A DNA stretch of 26,275 bases from JBGSYJ01 sp041748075 (GCA_041748075.1 JBGTDX010000113.1:1-26275), one strand, 5' to 3'; positions 5,682-12,819 are shown, numbered from the stretch's first letter. Program-made: numbers and translations. Notes: generated by a model from the sequence alone, not told the origin.

Positions 5682-7545
5682 CGAGCGGGTACTCCTCGAC
5701 TCTGACCACCAGATCGCGCCGAGGATCGAACCCGGTCAGGTGCAGACGGAAATCAGCGGCCTTCGGCGCGAACTCGAGCGTGTTGCCGTTCACAGTGAGA
5801 ATTTCGCCGGCGCGGTGCTGCGCCTCGACGCCGTTCTCGCCGATGACGAAGTCGAACGGATGATACTTTCGGAACGGGTCACCGTGCCGCACGCGATACG
5901 CAGCCTCGACGCGATATCGCGTCGGAGTGAAGGTCGTGCCGTCGCCGGACAGGACGAATCCGCCGGGCGACGGCTGGATGCGGACCTCGCTCGGCGAGGC
6001 GACGATCTCCGGTTTGCGCGCTTCGGAACCTGATGACGGCCCCGTGCCTTTTTCTCTGCCCGCGTCGGGTGCTGTGAGACTGAAGTAGTCTTTCAGCAGA
6101 TCGCGTACGGCGGCCTGCGGCGGCCGCAGCAGCATGCTGGAGACGTACTCGATCGCGTTTTTGACATAGCGGACCGTGTACGCGCCATGTTCGTAGTTCG
6201 ACTTGATCTTGTCCGCACGCTCGGACCAGTCGGAGTGTGCCGGGTTCTCCGAATCGCCAAGGAGCGCGGAGAGTGCATCGTCGTCGACGACGAGAAGGGC
6301 GCGCACCGGCCTGGCGCGGTCGGAGCGGATGTCGGGAATGGTGATGCCGCGCCGGATGAAGTGATGTTCGCCGCGCTTCAGCGAATCGTCCTTTTCGAGA
6401 TACAGGTGGAAGAACGACGACATCCTCCGGCCCTTGCGCTTGACTGTGATCGGCGCGCGCAACGCCACGCGCTGTCCCATCTCGAGCCGCGTGCGCAACG
6501 CTTCGGCAAGGCTCTCGGAGATGAAGTGCTCGCTCCATTTCGGGGCGGCGCCGGCGTCTGGCTCTCGAATCTCGACGATGTCCGCCGGATCGACCGCGAT
6601 AGCCCATCGTGTCAGCTCGCAGAGCCGCGCTGTGGTGGACTGCTTCTTCTCCGGAAAGCGCCGGGCGACCGCATCGATCGTCTTCGCGGAGACTGATTCC
6701 CGAAGCGGGCCGGCTTCGACATCGACGACGAGATCGGCGCGCGTGATCGGATAGAAGTACTGGCGAACGACGGACTGAATGAGTTTCTCCGGCTCGATGT
6801 CGCTCTCGCGGAACCAGGGAATGACGATCGACAACCCCGGCTCGGTCCGCGTCAGACGGAAGTCGTCCTCGAAGCGCTGAAGGTGGGATTCGTCTTCGAC
6901 AGGCACCGGCAACTCGCCCCGGAATCGCCCGAAGAAGCCGTACGGCGAATGTTTGCGCCCCTCGGCGCTGTGGGTCCGCAGCACGGACTGCCCCAGGAGC
7001 AGCCGCCGGCCGTCTTCGGCACGATGCGTGAGCCCGAAGACTGTGCGAATGCGTGAGGAGAAGGCGAAGACCGCTTTGCCGAGGCCCCAGCGGCCGCGAT
7101 CCTTGTCGGACTTCACGCCGCGGCCGACGTTACGCCAGAAATAGTAGAAGTCGTTCTTCTCGCGGTGGCTCAGCTCGAGGTCGGGCTCTTCCTCCGGGTC
7201 TCCGCAGAGGCCTCGCGTGCCGAAGTCCTCGACCGCCAGCCATGAAAGTGGCTCGGTCCACCGCGGCATCGGCGAAGGGACGTCATCGCGGACGGCTTCC
7301 AGGTGTGGGTAGAGGCCGTCGAAGTAGTGCATGGCCACCTCGGCCGACTGCGCGGCCGTACCGGTGTGCAGGGCGAAGCGGACTCTCACCCGCGAGTTCC
7401 CCCGTTTCGCGTCGAGGGAGTTCTGGATGGATTCCCTGACGAGAGCGTCGACGAGGTCCTGGGCCTTGAAGAATTCGTCGTGGACGGGATCGACGTTGAT
7501 CTCGCCCTTCTGCATCGCGCGGAAGTGCCAGTGGGGAGGGGGCAT
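5671..7545 (-). CDS. GHKL (Hsp90/MutL-like) ATPase, candidate defence protein
   Basis: 624 residues. Bergerat-fold motifs are visible in order: ALVRESIQNSLDA (E38, N42, D45, the metal and ATP-contacting N box), AVEDFGTRGL (D107, G109, G112, the G1 box) and GRWGLGKAVF (151-160, the glycine-rich lid). A long middle region follows (FHLYLEKDDSLKRGEHHFIR, RALLVVDDDALSALLGD), and a beta-rich C-terminus (about 520-624). It is too divergent to be MutL, Hsp90 or a histidine kinase: there is no DHp or PMS1 C-domain. Proteins of this type occur in phage-defence islands, so a defence role is inferred. A second Met at residue 11 is an alternative start. It heads a three-gene overlapping operon. Confidence 0.82.
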   Translation of the reverse strand: MPPPHWHFRAMQKGEINVDPVHDEFFKAQDLVDALVRESIQNSLDAKRGNSRVRVRFALHTGTAAQSAEVAMHYFDGLYPHLEAVRDDVPSPMPRWTEPLSWLAVEDFGTRGLCGDPEEEPDLELSHREKNDFYYFWRNVGRGVKSDKDRGRWGLGKAVFAFSSRIRTVFGLTHRAEDGRRLLLGQSVLRTHSAEGRKHSPYGFFGRFRGELPVPVEDESHLQRFEDDFRLTRTEPGLSIVIPWFRESDIEPEKLIQSVVRQYFYPITRADLVVDVEAGPLRESVSAKTIDAVARRFPEKKQSTTARLCELTRWAIAVDPADIVEIREPDAGAAPKWSEHFISESLAEALRTRLEMGQRVALRAPITVKRKGRRMSSFFHLYLEKDDSLKRGEHHFIRRGITIPDIRSDRARPVRALLVVDDDALSALLGDSENPAHSDWSERADKIKSNYEHGAYTVRYVKNAIEYVSSMLLRPPQAAVRDLLKDYFSLTAPDAGREKGTGPSSGSEARKPEIVASPSEVRIQPSPGGFVLSGDGTTFTPTRYRVEAAYRVRHGDPFRKYHPFDFVIGENGVEAQHRAGEILTVNGNTLEFAPKAADFRLHLTGFDPRRDLVVRVEEYPLDAP

Positions 7546-7596
7546 CAGGGGATTCTAGCGGAGCGGGCGAGGTTTGCGGGAATGGCGGCACGCGTC

Positions 7597-7633
7597 CTCC
7601 CCTCTCCCGGCGGGAGAGGGGTCAGGGTAGGGG
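7597..7633. repeat. Palindromic repeat C
   Basis: CCTCCCCTCTCCCGGCGGGAGAGGGG-type hairpin followed by TCAGGGTAGGGG. It lies between the GHKL start and a 5'-truncated reading frame, and marks where that frame loses its beginning. Confidence 0.8.
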
Positions 7634-7640
7634 TCCTACC

Positions 7641-7844
7641 CGGGTCGACTACTGGGGAACATACATTCAGGACCCCGAACGAGGCACGCTCGAGCTGAAG
7701 GTCAGCGGTGGAAACACGATCCCGCGCGACATGATTCGTAAAGGTACTTTCAAGGTCGACGAAGATGTTCTGACACTCGAGGAGATCTACCTGGGAACTT
7801 TCCGACGAGAGGCTCAGCCGAAAGGGCATGTGTTCGTGAAGTGA
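7641..7844 (+). pseudogene. C-terminal fragment of an unidentified protein
   Basis: An open frame without a start codon reads RVDYWGTYIQDPERGTLELK, VSGGNTIPRDMIRKGTFKVD, EDVLTLEEIYLGTFRREAQP, KGHVFVK, ending at TGA 7842-7844. Codon use and amino-acid balance look like real coding sequence, but the frame begins abruptly at palindromic repeat C. I do not recognise the family; the alternating strand pattern suggests a small beta-barrel or beta-sandwich end. The rest of 7546-7929 shows no other gene. Confidence 0.45.
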
Positions 7845-7929
7845 GACCGTGTCGTGTTCGTTTCGCCCTTCTTCTTCGGATGCGTTCAGGGAGTTCCCTC
7901 GCCCCTGAACGTTAAGAGAGCGTGATTTT

Positions 7930-8154
7930 GTGAATCTGCCGGACGGAGTGCTCGAGGTGACGCGTCATGGGGAGACGAATCCGTGTCCCGATTGTGGGAG
8001 CCGGTCGGTGGCGGAGATGATCTTCGGGCTGCCGATCCTGTCGGAGGATCTGTCGCGTCGGGTGCGAAGCGGCGAGGTCTGTCTGGCCGGGTGCGTCGTT
8101 TTTCCGGTGCGTTGGTACTGCAACGCGTGCGGGCGGGCGTGGGGGGATGGGTGA
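7930..8154 (+). CDS. Small zinc-ribbon protein
   Basis: 74 residues from a GTG. Cysteine pairs CPDC (19, 22) and CNAC (64, 67) can form a zinc ribbon, and C51/C55 may add a second site. The middle segment (IFGLPILSEDLSRRVRSGEV CL) is conserved-looking in small zinc-ribbon proteins of this size in other bacteria, but no function is established. No signal peptide is present. It stands alone between the gene fragment upstream and repeats downstream. Confidence 0.6.
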   Translation: MNLPDGVLEVTRHGETNPCPDCGSRSVAEMIFGLPILSEDLSRRVRSGEVCLAGCVVFPVRWYCNACGRAWGDG

Positions 8155-8205
8155 GTTAGGGATTGGAGTGATCCTCGCCCCGGCTTTGTTGTTGGCTAAG
8201 AAAAA

Positions 8206-8261
8206 GCGAATGTTGAAAGTTGAAATTTTGAATTGTTAATGTTGAATGAAGACCGGCGGCC
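8206..8261 (+). repeat. Single arm of AT-rich repeat E
   Basis: GCGAATGTTGAAAGTTGAAA continues to AATGTTGAATGAAGACCGGC. It matches the left arm plus loop start of the inverted repeat at 23486-23579, but no right arm is present here. An HNH fragment directly follows. Confidence 0.65.
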
Positions 8262-8357
8262 CTAAATGGTGCGGCGATTCGATTGCCGGAGAGAGCGGAG
8301 CATCGGCCGATGGCGGAGTCGCTGCGGTGTCATAACGAGGAGCGGTTTCTGGGGTAA
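8262..8357 (+). pseudogene. Second HNH-endonuclease C-terminal remnant
   Basis: The frame reads LNGAAIRLPERAEHRPMAES then LRCHNEERFLG and stop. It is nearly identical to the last 30 residues of the remnant at 2030-2251 and, like it, is followed by palindromic repeat C. The upstream part of the gene is absent, replaced by AT-rich repeat E. One invariant-looking Trp is changed to Cys (LRWHN to LRCHN). Confidence 0.5.
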
Positions 8358-8387
8358 GGCGAGGCCGACGAGAAACTCTTAGGAGCG

Positions 8388-8429
8388 CCCTCACCCCTGG
8401 CCCCTCTCCCGCGGGGAGAGGGGAAGGGA
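8388..8429. repeat. Palindromic repeat C
   Basis: Identical over about 38 bases to the element at 2262-2304 (CCCTCACCCCTGGCCCCTCT then the CCCGCGGGGAGAGGGGAAGG hairpin), with the same HNH remnant in front. Confidence 0.85.
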
Positions 8430-8499
8430 TGCAGCGGGACTGGGTGAGCAACGGCGAATTCCATTGCGCTGGTCTTCGAAGCATGGTACGGATTCTGAC

Positions 8500-9000
8500 G
8501 TGGACAACTTTGCCGAAGCACTGGCGGCTGTTAAGTCACTGAAGAACGAATGTGTCGTCGACGAGTACGCAATCGGCGGAGCAATCGCGTTCACATTCTG
8601 GTCGGAACCGACGGCGACATTTGACCTCGACGTTTTCGTGCTGCTGAATGCGGAGGGACCGCTTGTATCTCTCGATCCGATCTACCGCTGGGCCAGGGAC
8701 CGAGGCTATGCCGAAGAGGCAGAGCACATCGTGATCGCTGGTGTGCCCGTTCAGATCATTCCCGCTCACAACTCGCTGGCCGAAGAAGCGGTGAGGACTG
8801 CGGCCGACCTCGACTATGAAGGGCAACCGGTCCGCGTGATCCGTCCCGAATATCTCGTCGCGATGGCGTTGGAGCCCTCGGCCCGGACGACCAAGAGGCT
8901 GATGCGGGTCGCGGCGCTTCTTGACGAGGGAAATCTCGACGAACCTTTGCTGACTGAGCTGTTGCGGCGTTATAAACTTGTACTACCGAGACTGTCATGA
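8500..9000 (+). CDS. Nucleotidyltransferase-fold protein, probable module with the next gene
   Basis: 166 residues from GTG 8500. The longer frame from TTG 8464 reads into repeat-derived sequence, and family members start near MDNFAEALAAVKSLK. The motif YAIGGAIAFTFWSEPTATFD, then LDVFVLL, gives the GG...DxD pattern of nucleotidyltransferases of the AbiEii/DUF6036 type. RVIRPEYLVAMALEPSARTT is the usual second conserved block, with helices after it. Such proteins often act in toxin-antitoxin or abortive-infection modules. The stop overlaps the next start (ATGA), so the two are co-translated. Confidence 0.7.
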   Translation: MDNFAEALAAVKSLKNECVVDEYAIGGAIAFTFWSEPTATFDLDVFVLLNAEGPLVSLDPIYRWARDRGYAEEAEHIVIAGVPVQIIPAHNSLAEEAVRTAADLDYEGQPVRVIRPEYLVAMALEPSARTTKRLMRVAALLDEGNLDEPLLTELLRRYKLVLPRLS

Positions 9001-9194
9001 GAACCGAGGCACCGAACAGACAGACCGCAGACCTCGGGAAAGCGAAGAGCAAACTTCGGGAGCGACGTCGGACGATGTCGCTTCGCGAGAAGGTTCAGCA
9101 GGTCGTCGAGTTGCAGAAAATTCACGTAGCAATCACTCGTCGCAGGCGGCCGCTGAATCCACTGGAACGCGTCTGGCTGCTGCGCGATCGGTAA
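8997..9194 (+). CDS. Small basic helical protein paired with the nucleotidyltransferase
   Basis: 65 residues, strongly basic, predicted helical: TADLGKAKSKLRERRRTMSL, then REKVQQVVELQKIHVAITRR. It starts on the ATG overlapping the stop of the nucleotidyltransferase gene. Short helical partners with a 'sl.EKv..v..lq' core commonly accompany such nucleotidyltransferases, so it is probably the cognate regulatory or antitoxin-like component. Which of the two is toxic cannot be decided from sequence. Confidence 0.6.
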   Translation: MRTEAPNRQTADLGKAKSKLRERRRTMSLREKVQQVVELQKIHVAITRRRRPLNPLERVWLLRDR

Positions 9195-9253
9195 GTCCCC
9201 CCGTTTTTCCGTGCCCAGCGGAGACGGGCGATGCTGATCGTCTCTGTCACAGT

Positions 9254-9288
9254 CATCATATGATGTACGATCGATGCATCATGGAGGT
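9254..9288 (+). promoter_or_regulatory. Operator-like palindrome and ribosome-binding site of a vapB remnant
   Basis: CATCATATGATG (9254-9265) is a perfect 12-base palindrome, followed by GATCGATGCATC and then GGAGGT (9283-9288), four bases before ATG 9292. This layout fits the autoregulated promoter of a VapB antitoxin gene. Confidence 0.45.
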
Positions 9289-9291
9289 CTC

Positions 9292-9489
9292 ATGCGCACG
9301 ACTATCAATCTCGACGAAGAGCTGATTGAAAGCGGAGGACAGAAAAGGCGTCGGGAGATTCTCGAATTTCTTTCGATGCTTCCGGCGGTCATCGCTGCCA
9401 CCGCATGCGGGAACTGTTTACGATCGAGTCAGTCCGAGGGCTTGGTAGAGTGTGGTGACGTCGAAGCGCTCGGCGGGGTCGAGGAGTGA
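9292..9489 (+). pseudogene. Decayed VapB antitoxin
   Basis: MRTTINLDEELIES is the RHH N-terminus typical of VapB antitoxins (MRTTinlDeeLl). After residue 14 it jumps to GGQKRRREILEFLSMLPAVI without the usual central helices, and the frame then runs antisense into the end of the SEC-C gene. No VapC toxin follows. An internal deletion is likely, because the promoter palindrome and ribosome-binding site upstream are still clean. Confidence 0.5.
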
Positions 9490-10740
9490 TTCGCCGTATT
9501 CGATGCTCTTGAGGATGGCGATGAGCGGCTCTTTTGATGCTCGCCCTTTGGCCACCTGGCGCGGAGTCTTCCCTTTCAGGCCCGGGATCGATTCGTCGAG
9601 CCATCGCTCGTAGTCCTGCTCCTTGAACTGGACGACGATCGCCTGGTGCTCCGGATCGGCAGGTTGCTCGGGAAGGTGCTCGATGGAGTGGCTGGATGAG
9701 AGCGGATCTTCGTGTGTGCGCGAATGGTACGACGCGAGCTCGCCGAGCGCTTCTTCGAGCCTGCGACGCATGTCGTCTGCCCGGCGGACAGAGTTGGTTT
9801 CGACGTCGAGTCGATTCTTGCCGATGGCGATTCTCGCAATGATCGTGAGATCGTCATTGCTGCGCGGGATCGGACGCGCGAAGATGAACACGCTGTCTTT
9901 TTCTTCCTCCGGCTCCGCCCATTCCATGAGGCCGATGCGCCGCATCACTTCGTCGCGATCGGCGGCGCGGAACGTGTACTGTTCCTTTGTAAGGATGAAC
10001 GGATCGCCGTCGGTGTTGTTCAGCTTCCGTCCTTCGGCCCTTGCGTATGCGTGTTCGATCGCCTCTTCCCAGAGGTCGAGCAGATCTCCGAACGCGTCGA
10101 GCCGGCGAAGCGTCTCCGACGACACTTTCTTTCTCAGTTGAAAGAGCCGCCGGAAGGCGGTCACGACGGCGGCACCATCCTGCGGCTCGAGCGACAGCGG
10201 ATACATCCCACAGATCAGCGACTCTTCCTCGAAGTCGACGATGCGGGTGAGCATCGCAGCTCGCGCATTTGCCATCAGTGATCCGGAGATTTCGTGCACG
10301 AACCTCCGCTCGCCGGTGAGGAGATCGGTGAGGTGCAGCCCGCGTCCCGGCTCGACGTCGACGACTTCCCAGACGGAAAGCCAGGCGCGCATCTGGGCCT
10401 CGAGCCAGCCGCGCTCGAGCGGCTGCAGGCGCCGCGACTCGGCTTCGAGGAACCACTCGGAGAGAGCCCGCCCGTCGAAGCGCTCGCAGTAGGCCAGCCA
10501 GGCGACGGCGATCTGCAGCATCGAATCGTCGACGTCGAACATCTCTTCGATTTTTTCTTTCGCGTCGAAGCCGAAGCGTTCGATGCCGAAGTCGATGATC
10601 CGGATCGCGAGATCATTGTCGAGATCGTGAAGAGGGTTCCTGGATGACGGTGGATGAGCCGCCGCCTCGTCGATGGGAAGATGGCAGCGCTTGTACTTCT
10701 TTCCGCTGCCGCAGGGGCAGAGCTCGTTTCGTCCGGGCAT
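9418..10740 (-). CDS. SEC-C motif protein of unknown function
   Basis: 440 residues. The N-terminus NELCPCGSGKKYKRCHLP (5-22) is the SEC-C zinc-binding motif (C8, C10, C19 with H20) also found at the SecA C-terminus. The remainder is cytosolic and largely helical, with no transmembrane segment. The C-terminal YERWLDESIPGLKGKTPRQV then AILKSIEYGES recurs in large SEC-C proteins. The motif binds zinc and often mediates protein or ribosome contacts, but function is otherwise open. Residues in the block GERRFVHEISGSLMANARAA are duplicated as a stray DNA fragment at 13895-13965. Transcribed divergently from the UPF0158 fusion gene. Confidence 0.85.
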   Translation of the reverse strand: MPGRNELCPCGSGKKYKRCHLPIDEAAAHPPSSRNPLHDLDNDLAIRIIDFGIERFGFDAKEKIEEMFDVDDSMLQIAVAWLAYCERFDGRALSEWFLEAESRRLQPLERGWLEAQMRAWLSVWEVVDVEPGRGLHLTDLLTGERRFVHEISGSLMANARAAMLTRIVDFEEESLICGMYPLSLEPQDGAAVVTAFRRLFQLRKKVSSETLRRLDAFGDLLDLWEEAIEHAYARAEGRKLNNTDGDPFILTKEQYTFRAADRDEVMRRIGLMEWAEPEEEKDSVFIFARPIPRSNDDLTIIARIAIGKNRLDVETNSVRRADDMRRRLEEALGELASYHSRTHEDPLSSSHSIEHLPEQPADPEHQAIVVQFKEQDYERWLDESIPGLKGKTPRQVAKGRASKEPLIAILKSIEYGESLLDPAERFDVTTLYQALGLTRS

Positions 10741-10857
10741 GTTGGTGCGATTCTATTGGATTGTCGTTGGCGGGTGCGCGCCTGGCTGGTCCCCTCCATC
10801 TGATATTGTCGGCGGTGCCCCGTCCAGAGGGGCCGACTTCTATTCTGAGAGGGACTG

Positions 10858-11829
10858 ATGAGCGGCGATGCAAATGAGACGCGAACGGTGCGCGTCAGGA
10901 TGATGGATCTCGAGGAAGCATTCGAAGTCCGCGATAGCGTCTTCGACTTTTACCTCGATGTGGAGTCTGGCCGGTGTGTGGCCCTGCCCGGCTACGCGTA
11001 CGAAGGCGATGAAGATGAGGCGATGGAGGAAGATCGTGAGCTCGTCGAATCTGCTCCGGCCGGTCGATTCATCCAGCTCTCCTACACTCCTTCCGTTCGC
11101 CCTTCGGTCGACGATGCGCGTGAATTCGCAGCCGGCGTCGAGGATGAAGGGTTGCGGCGCAGGATGGACGCTGCGCTCTCACGGCGCGGGCGCGGTGTGT
11201 TCCGCGATTTTCTGGATCTCGTGCATTCGGAAGCAGGCGAGCGGGAACGGTGGTTTCAGTTCAGCCGCGAGCGACTATGGCGCAACATCGCCGCATGGCT
11301 CGAGGGCGAAGGAGTGCGCGCGATCTACGAAGCGCCTCCGCGGCCGAAGCCTCGCTCTGAAACGCGGAAGCATCTGCTCGACGGCGCTGTGCGTTTTGTT
11401 GCGCGCGCGAAAGCGATCGCGGGAGTGGAGCGGATCGCTCTCATTGGCTCGATAGCCACTCCGAAGCGTGAACCGAACGATGTCGACCTGATCGTCACGA
11501 TCGCGTCGCCTGAGGTCGCGCCGGAAGTGGCGACGGCAGCGAGAAAGCTCAGTGGTCATGCGGGCCAGCTCAATCGAGGTGCGGACGTTTTTCTCGTGAA
11601 CTCCGCAGGCGACTACCTCGGGCGAACTTGCCCGTGGCGTGAATGCTTCCCGGGAATCCGTCAGCGGTGTGAGGCGCAGCACTGCGGCGATTACATCTAT
11701 GACGACCTGCAGGTGTTGAAGCTCGATCCCGCGCTCATCGCGTCGCCACCGCTGGAGATCTGGCCGAGGGCCGTAGTGAGGGGAACGCTGCCGGACGATG
11801 TGATGGAGGCCTTCGGGGTAGGGAGCTGA
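10858..11829 (+). CDS. UPF0158 domain fused to a nucleotidyltransferase domain
   Basis: 323 residues. Residues 15-158 match UPF0158: MMDLEEAFE, FYLDVESGRCVAL, an acidic stretch, FIQLSYTPSVRPSVDDAREF, RGVFRDFLDLV, ERWFQFSRERLWRNIAAWLE. Residues 190-215 contain RIALIGSIATPKREPNDVDL, a nucleotidyltransferase motif (GS...K..NDVDL) with both metal-binding Asp present. A cysteine cluster follows (C258, C263, C271, C276) that could hold zinc. UPF0158 normally stands alone, so the fusion is unusual. It has its own promoter region shared with the divergent SEC-C gene. The substrate is unknown. Confidence 0.8.
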   Translation: MSGDANETRTVRVRMMDLEEAFEVRDSVFDFYLDVESGRCVALPGYAYEGDEDEAMEEDRELVESAPAGRFIQLSYTPSVRPSVDDAREFAAGVEDEGLRRRMDAALSRRGRGVFRDFLDLVHSEAGERERWFQFSRERLWRNIAAWLEGEGVRAIYEAPPRPKPRSETRKHLLDGAVRFVARAKAIAGVERIALIGSIATPKREPNDVDLIVTIASPEVAPEVATAARKLSGHAGQLNRGADVFLVNSAGDYLGRTCPWRECFPGIRQRCEAQHCGDYIYDDLQVLKLDPALIASPPLEIWPRAVVRGTLPDDVMEAFGVGS

Positions 11830-11896
11830 GCTGGTCTCCGACTGACTGTGAAGGAGACGCGCGGTCACGACTGCGGGCACCATTGTGGGAGTGGCG

Positions 11897-11954
11897 CCAG
11901 GTGTCGTACGTCGTGACGATGCGGACGAGGCAGGGCCTCGGAGGGCCTGCCACA
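11897..11954 (+). repeat. Dispersed repeat A
   Basis: CCAGGTGTCGTACGTCGTGA followed by CGATGCGGACGAGGCAGGGC and the hairpin GGGCCTCGGAGGGCCTGCCAC. Also at 23800-23857 (full) and 13871-13894 (first part). Repeat B follows immediately. The interval 11830-12094 otherwise shows no gene. Confidence 0.75.
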
Positions 11955-11956
11955 AA

Positions 11957-12019
11957 GTAGCGGCGGATTCCGATCCGCCGTGTCTCGGAATCGTGAGACC
12001 TGCGCGGTTTGGGGCATTT
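11957..12019 (+). repeat. Dispersed repeat B
   Basis: GTAGCGGCGGATTCCGATCC, then GCCGTGTCTCGGAATCGTGA and GCGCGGTTTGGGGCATT. Other copies lie at 13750-13814 (same strand) and 3542-3605 (opposite strand). The core CGGATTCCGATCCG is a hairpin. Confidence 0.8.
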
Positions 12020-12094
12020 CTTCCGAGCGGTCGCCCGAACGGCTTTTTGATGCGGGGCGGCGCTGGTGCAGACTTGTGGGACTGAGGAATCGAA

Positions 12095-12523
12095 ATGGCA
12101 AGATCACGATACTGGTGGCAATGTATGTCCTGCGGCGAGAAGCCGGCGTGGTTGACGGTCTCGAGATCGCGCAGCATCGCAGCGTTCATCTTTGACGAGC
12201 TGGCACCCAGCGGCTGGGATCAGAGCCTGCTGCGCCGCAGATGCACGTGCGGGCGCGGGTCGTTGCGCATCACGTACAGGCTTCGAAGCGGCGATCCCGA
12301 CCGGGTCAGCATCAAACATATCGTTGGAGTCGGTCCGGATGGCGACTATCTCCCGATGCTCTGGGAGACCTTCCTGCACTCGAGCCCCCGCAAGGCGCGT
12401 ATCGATTTCAAATACCAGAAGGGCCGCAGCCCCTGGGGTCTGACCAAACACCTGGTGCTCGAGAAGCCGGACTTCACGCGCCTGCTGCGCGCGTACGAAG
12501 GGGCGACCGGTCGATCATTGTGA
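12095..12523 (+). CDS. Uncharacterised protein with a possible zinc site
   Basis: 142 residues, ATG preceded by a GAGGA ribosome-binding site. WWQCMSCGEKP (C10, C13) and RRRCTCGRG (C50, C52) could form one zinc ribbon. The middle block YRLRSGDPDRVSIKHIVGVG then LPMLWETFLHSSPRKARIDF reads as a compact alpha/beta domain, and the C-terminus (LEKPDFTRLLRAYEGATG) is helical. I do not recognise the family. It has no evident partner gene, with repeats on both sides. Confidence 0.55.
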   Translation: MARSRYWWQCMSCGEKPAWLTVSRSRSIAAFIFDELAPSGWDQSLLRRRCTCGRGSLRITYRLRSGDPDRVSIKHIVGVGPDGDYLPMLWETFLHSSPRKARIDFKYQKGRSPWGLTKHLVLEKPDFTRLLRAYEGATGRSL

Positions 12524-12552
12524 GTGCGGGGGATGATGGGTATCTGCTCATG

Positions 12553-12660
12553 CTCTCCCTCTCCCCGCGAAGTCGGGGAGAGGGTGGCGCGCGGCATTCG
12601 CGCTAACGTTGAAGTTGCGAGATCGTCGCGCGCCGGGAGAGGGGCGTTGAGGGCTTGCCG
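12553..12660 (+). repeat. Composite repeat F (about 107 bp)
   Basis: The hairpin TCTCCCCGCGAAGTCGGGGA is followed by GAGGGTGGCGCGCG, a variable stretch, CGCGCGCCGGGAGAGGGGCG and GGGCTTGC. The whole unit reappears in reverse complement at 23600-23706, with the variable middle differing most. Confidence 0.75.
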
Positions 12661-12698
12661 CTTCTCTCGCAGTAGCCCGCTTTAGAATTGCCTGCACG

Positions 12699-12742
12699 GC
12701 CCCTCTCCCCTTGCCCCTCTCCCCGTTCACACGGGGAGAGGG
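12699..12742. repeat. Palindromic repeat C
   Basis: GGCCCCTCTCCCCTTGCCCC, TCTCCCCGTTCACACGGGGA, GAGGG: the same family as 2752-2812, with the CCCCGTTCACACGGGG hairpin. It lies about 75 bases upstream of the AbrB start. Confidence 0.8.
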
Positions 12743-12786
12743 AAAACGTCCGCAGCCTAGGCTTCCCCGAGCGACGTGGTAGGGTT

Positions 12787-12819
12787 CATGGTATGCAATC
12801 TGGTATAATTCCTACCATG
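12787..12819 (+). promoter_or_regulatory. Promoter with operator-like inverted repeat for the second AbrB/VapC module
   Basis: An extended -10, TGGTATAAT (TATAAT at 12804-12809), lies within the inverted repeat CATGGTA (12787-12793) / TACCATG (12813-12819). The start codon 12817 falls about eight bases after the -10, so the transcript would be leaderless or nearly so. No clear -35 is seen. The inverted repeat is a likely autoregulatory site. Confidence 0.55.

Noticed and set aside
5879..6607. 242-residue frame inside the GHKL ATPase gene
   Set aside because: Same-strand shadow frame, Arg-rich and without motifs. The GHKL frame holds all Bergerat motifs.
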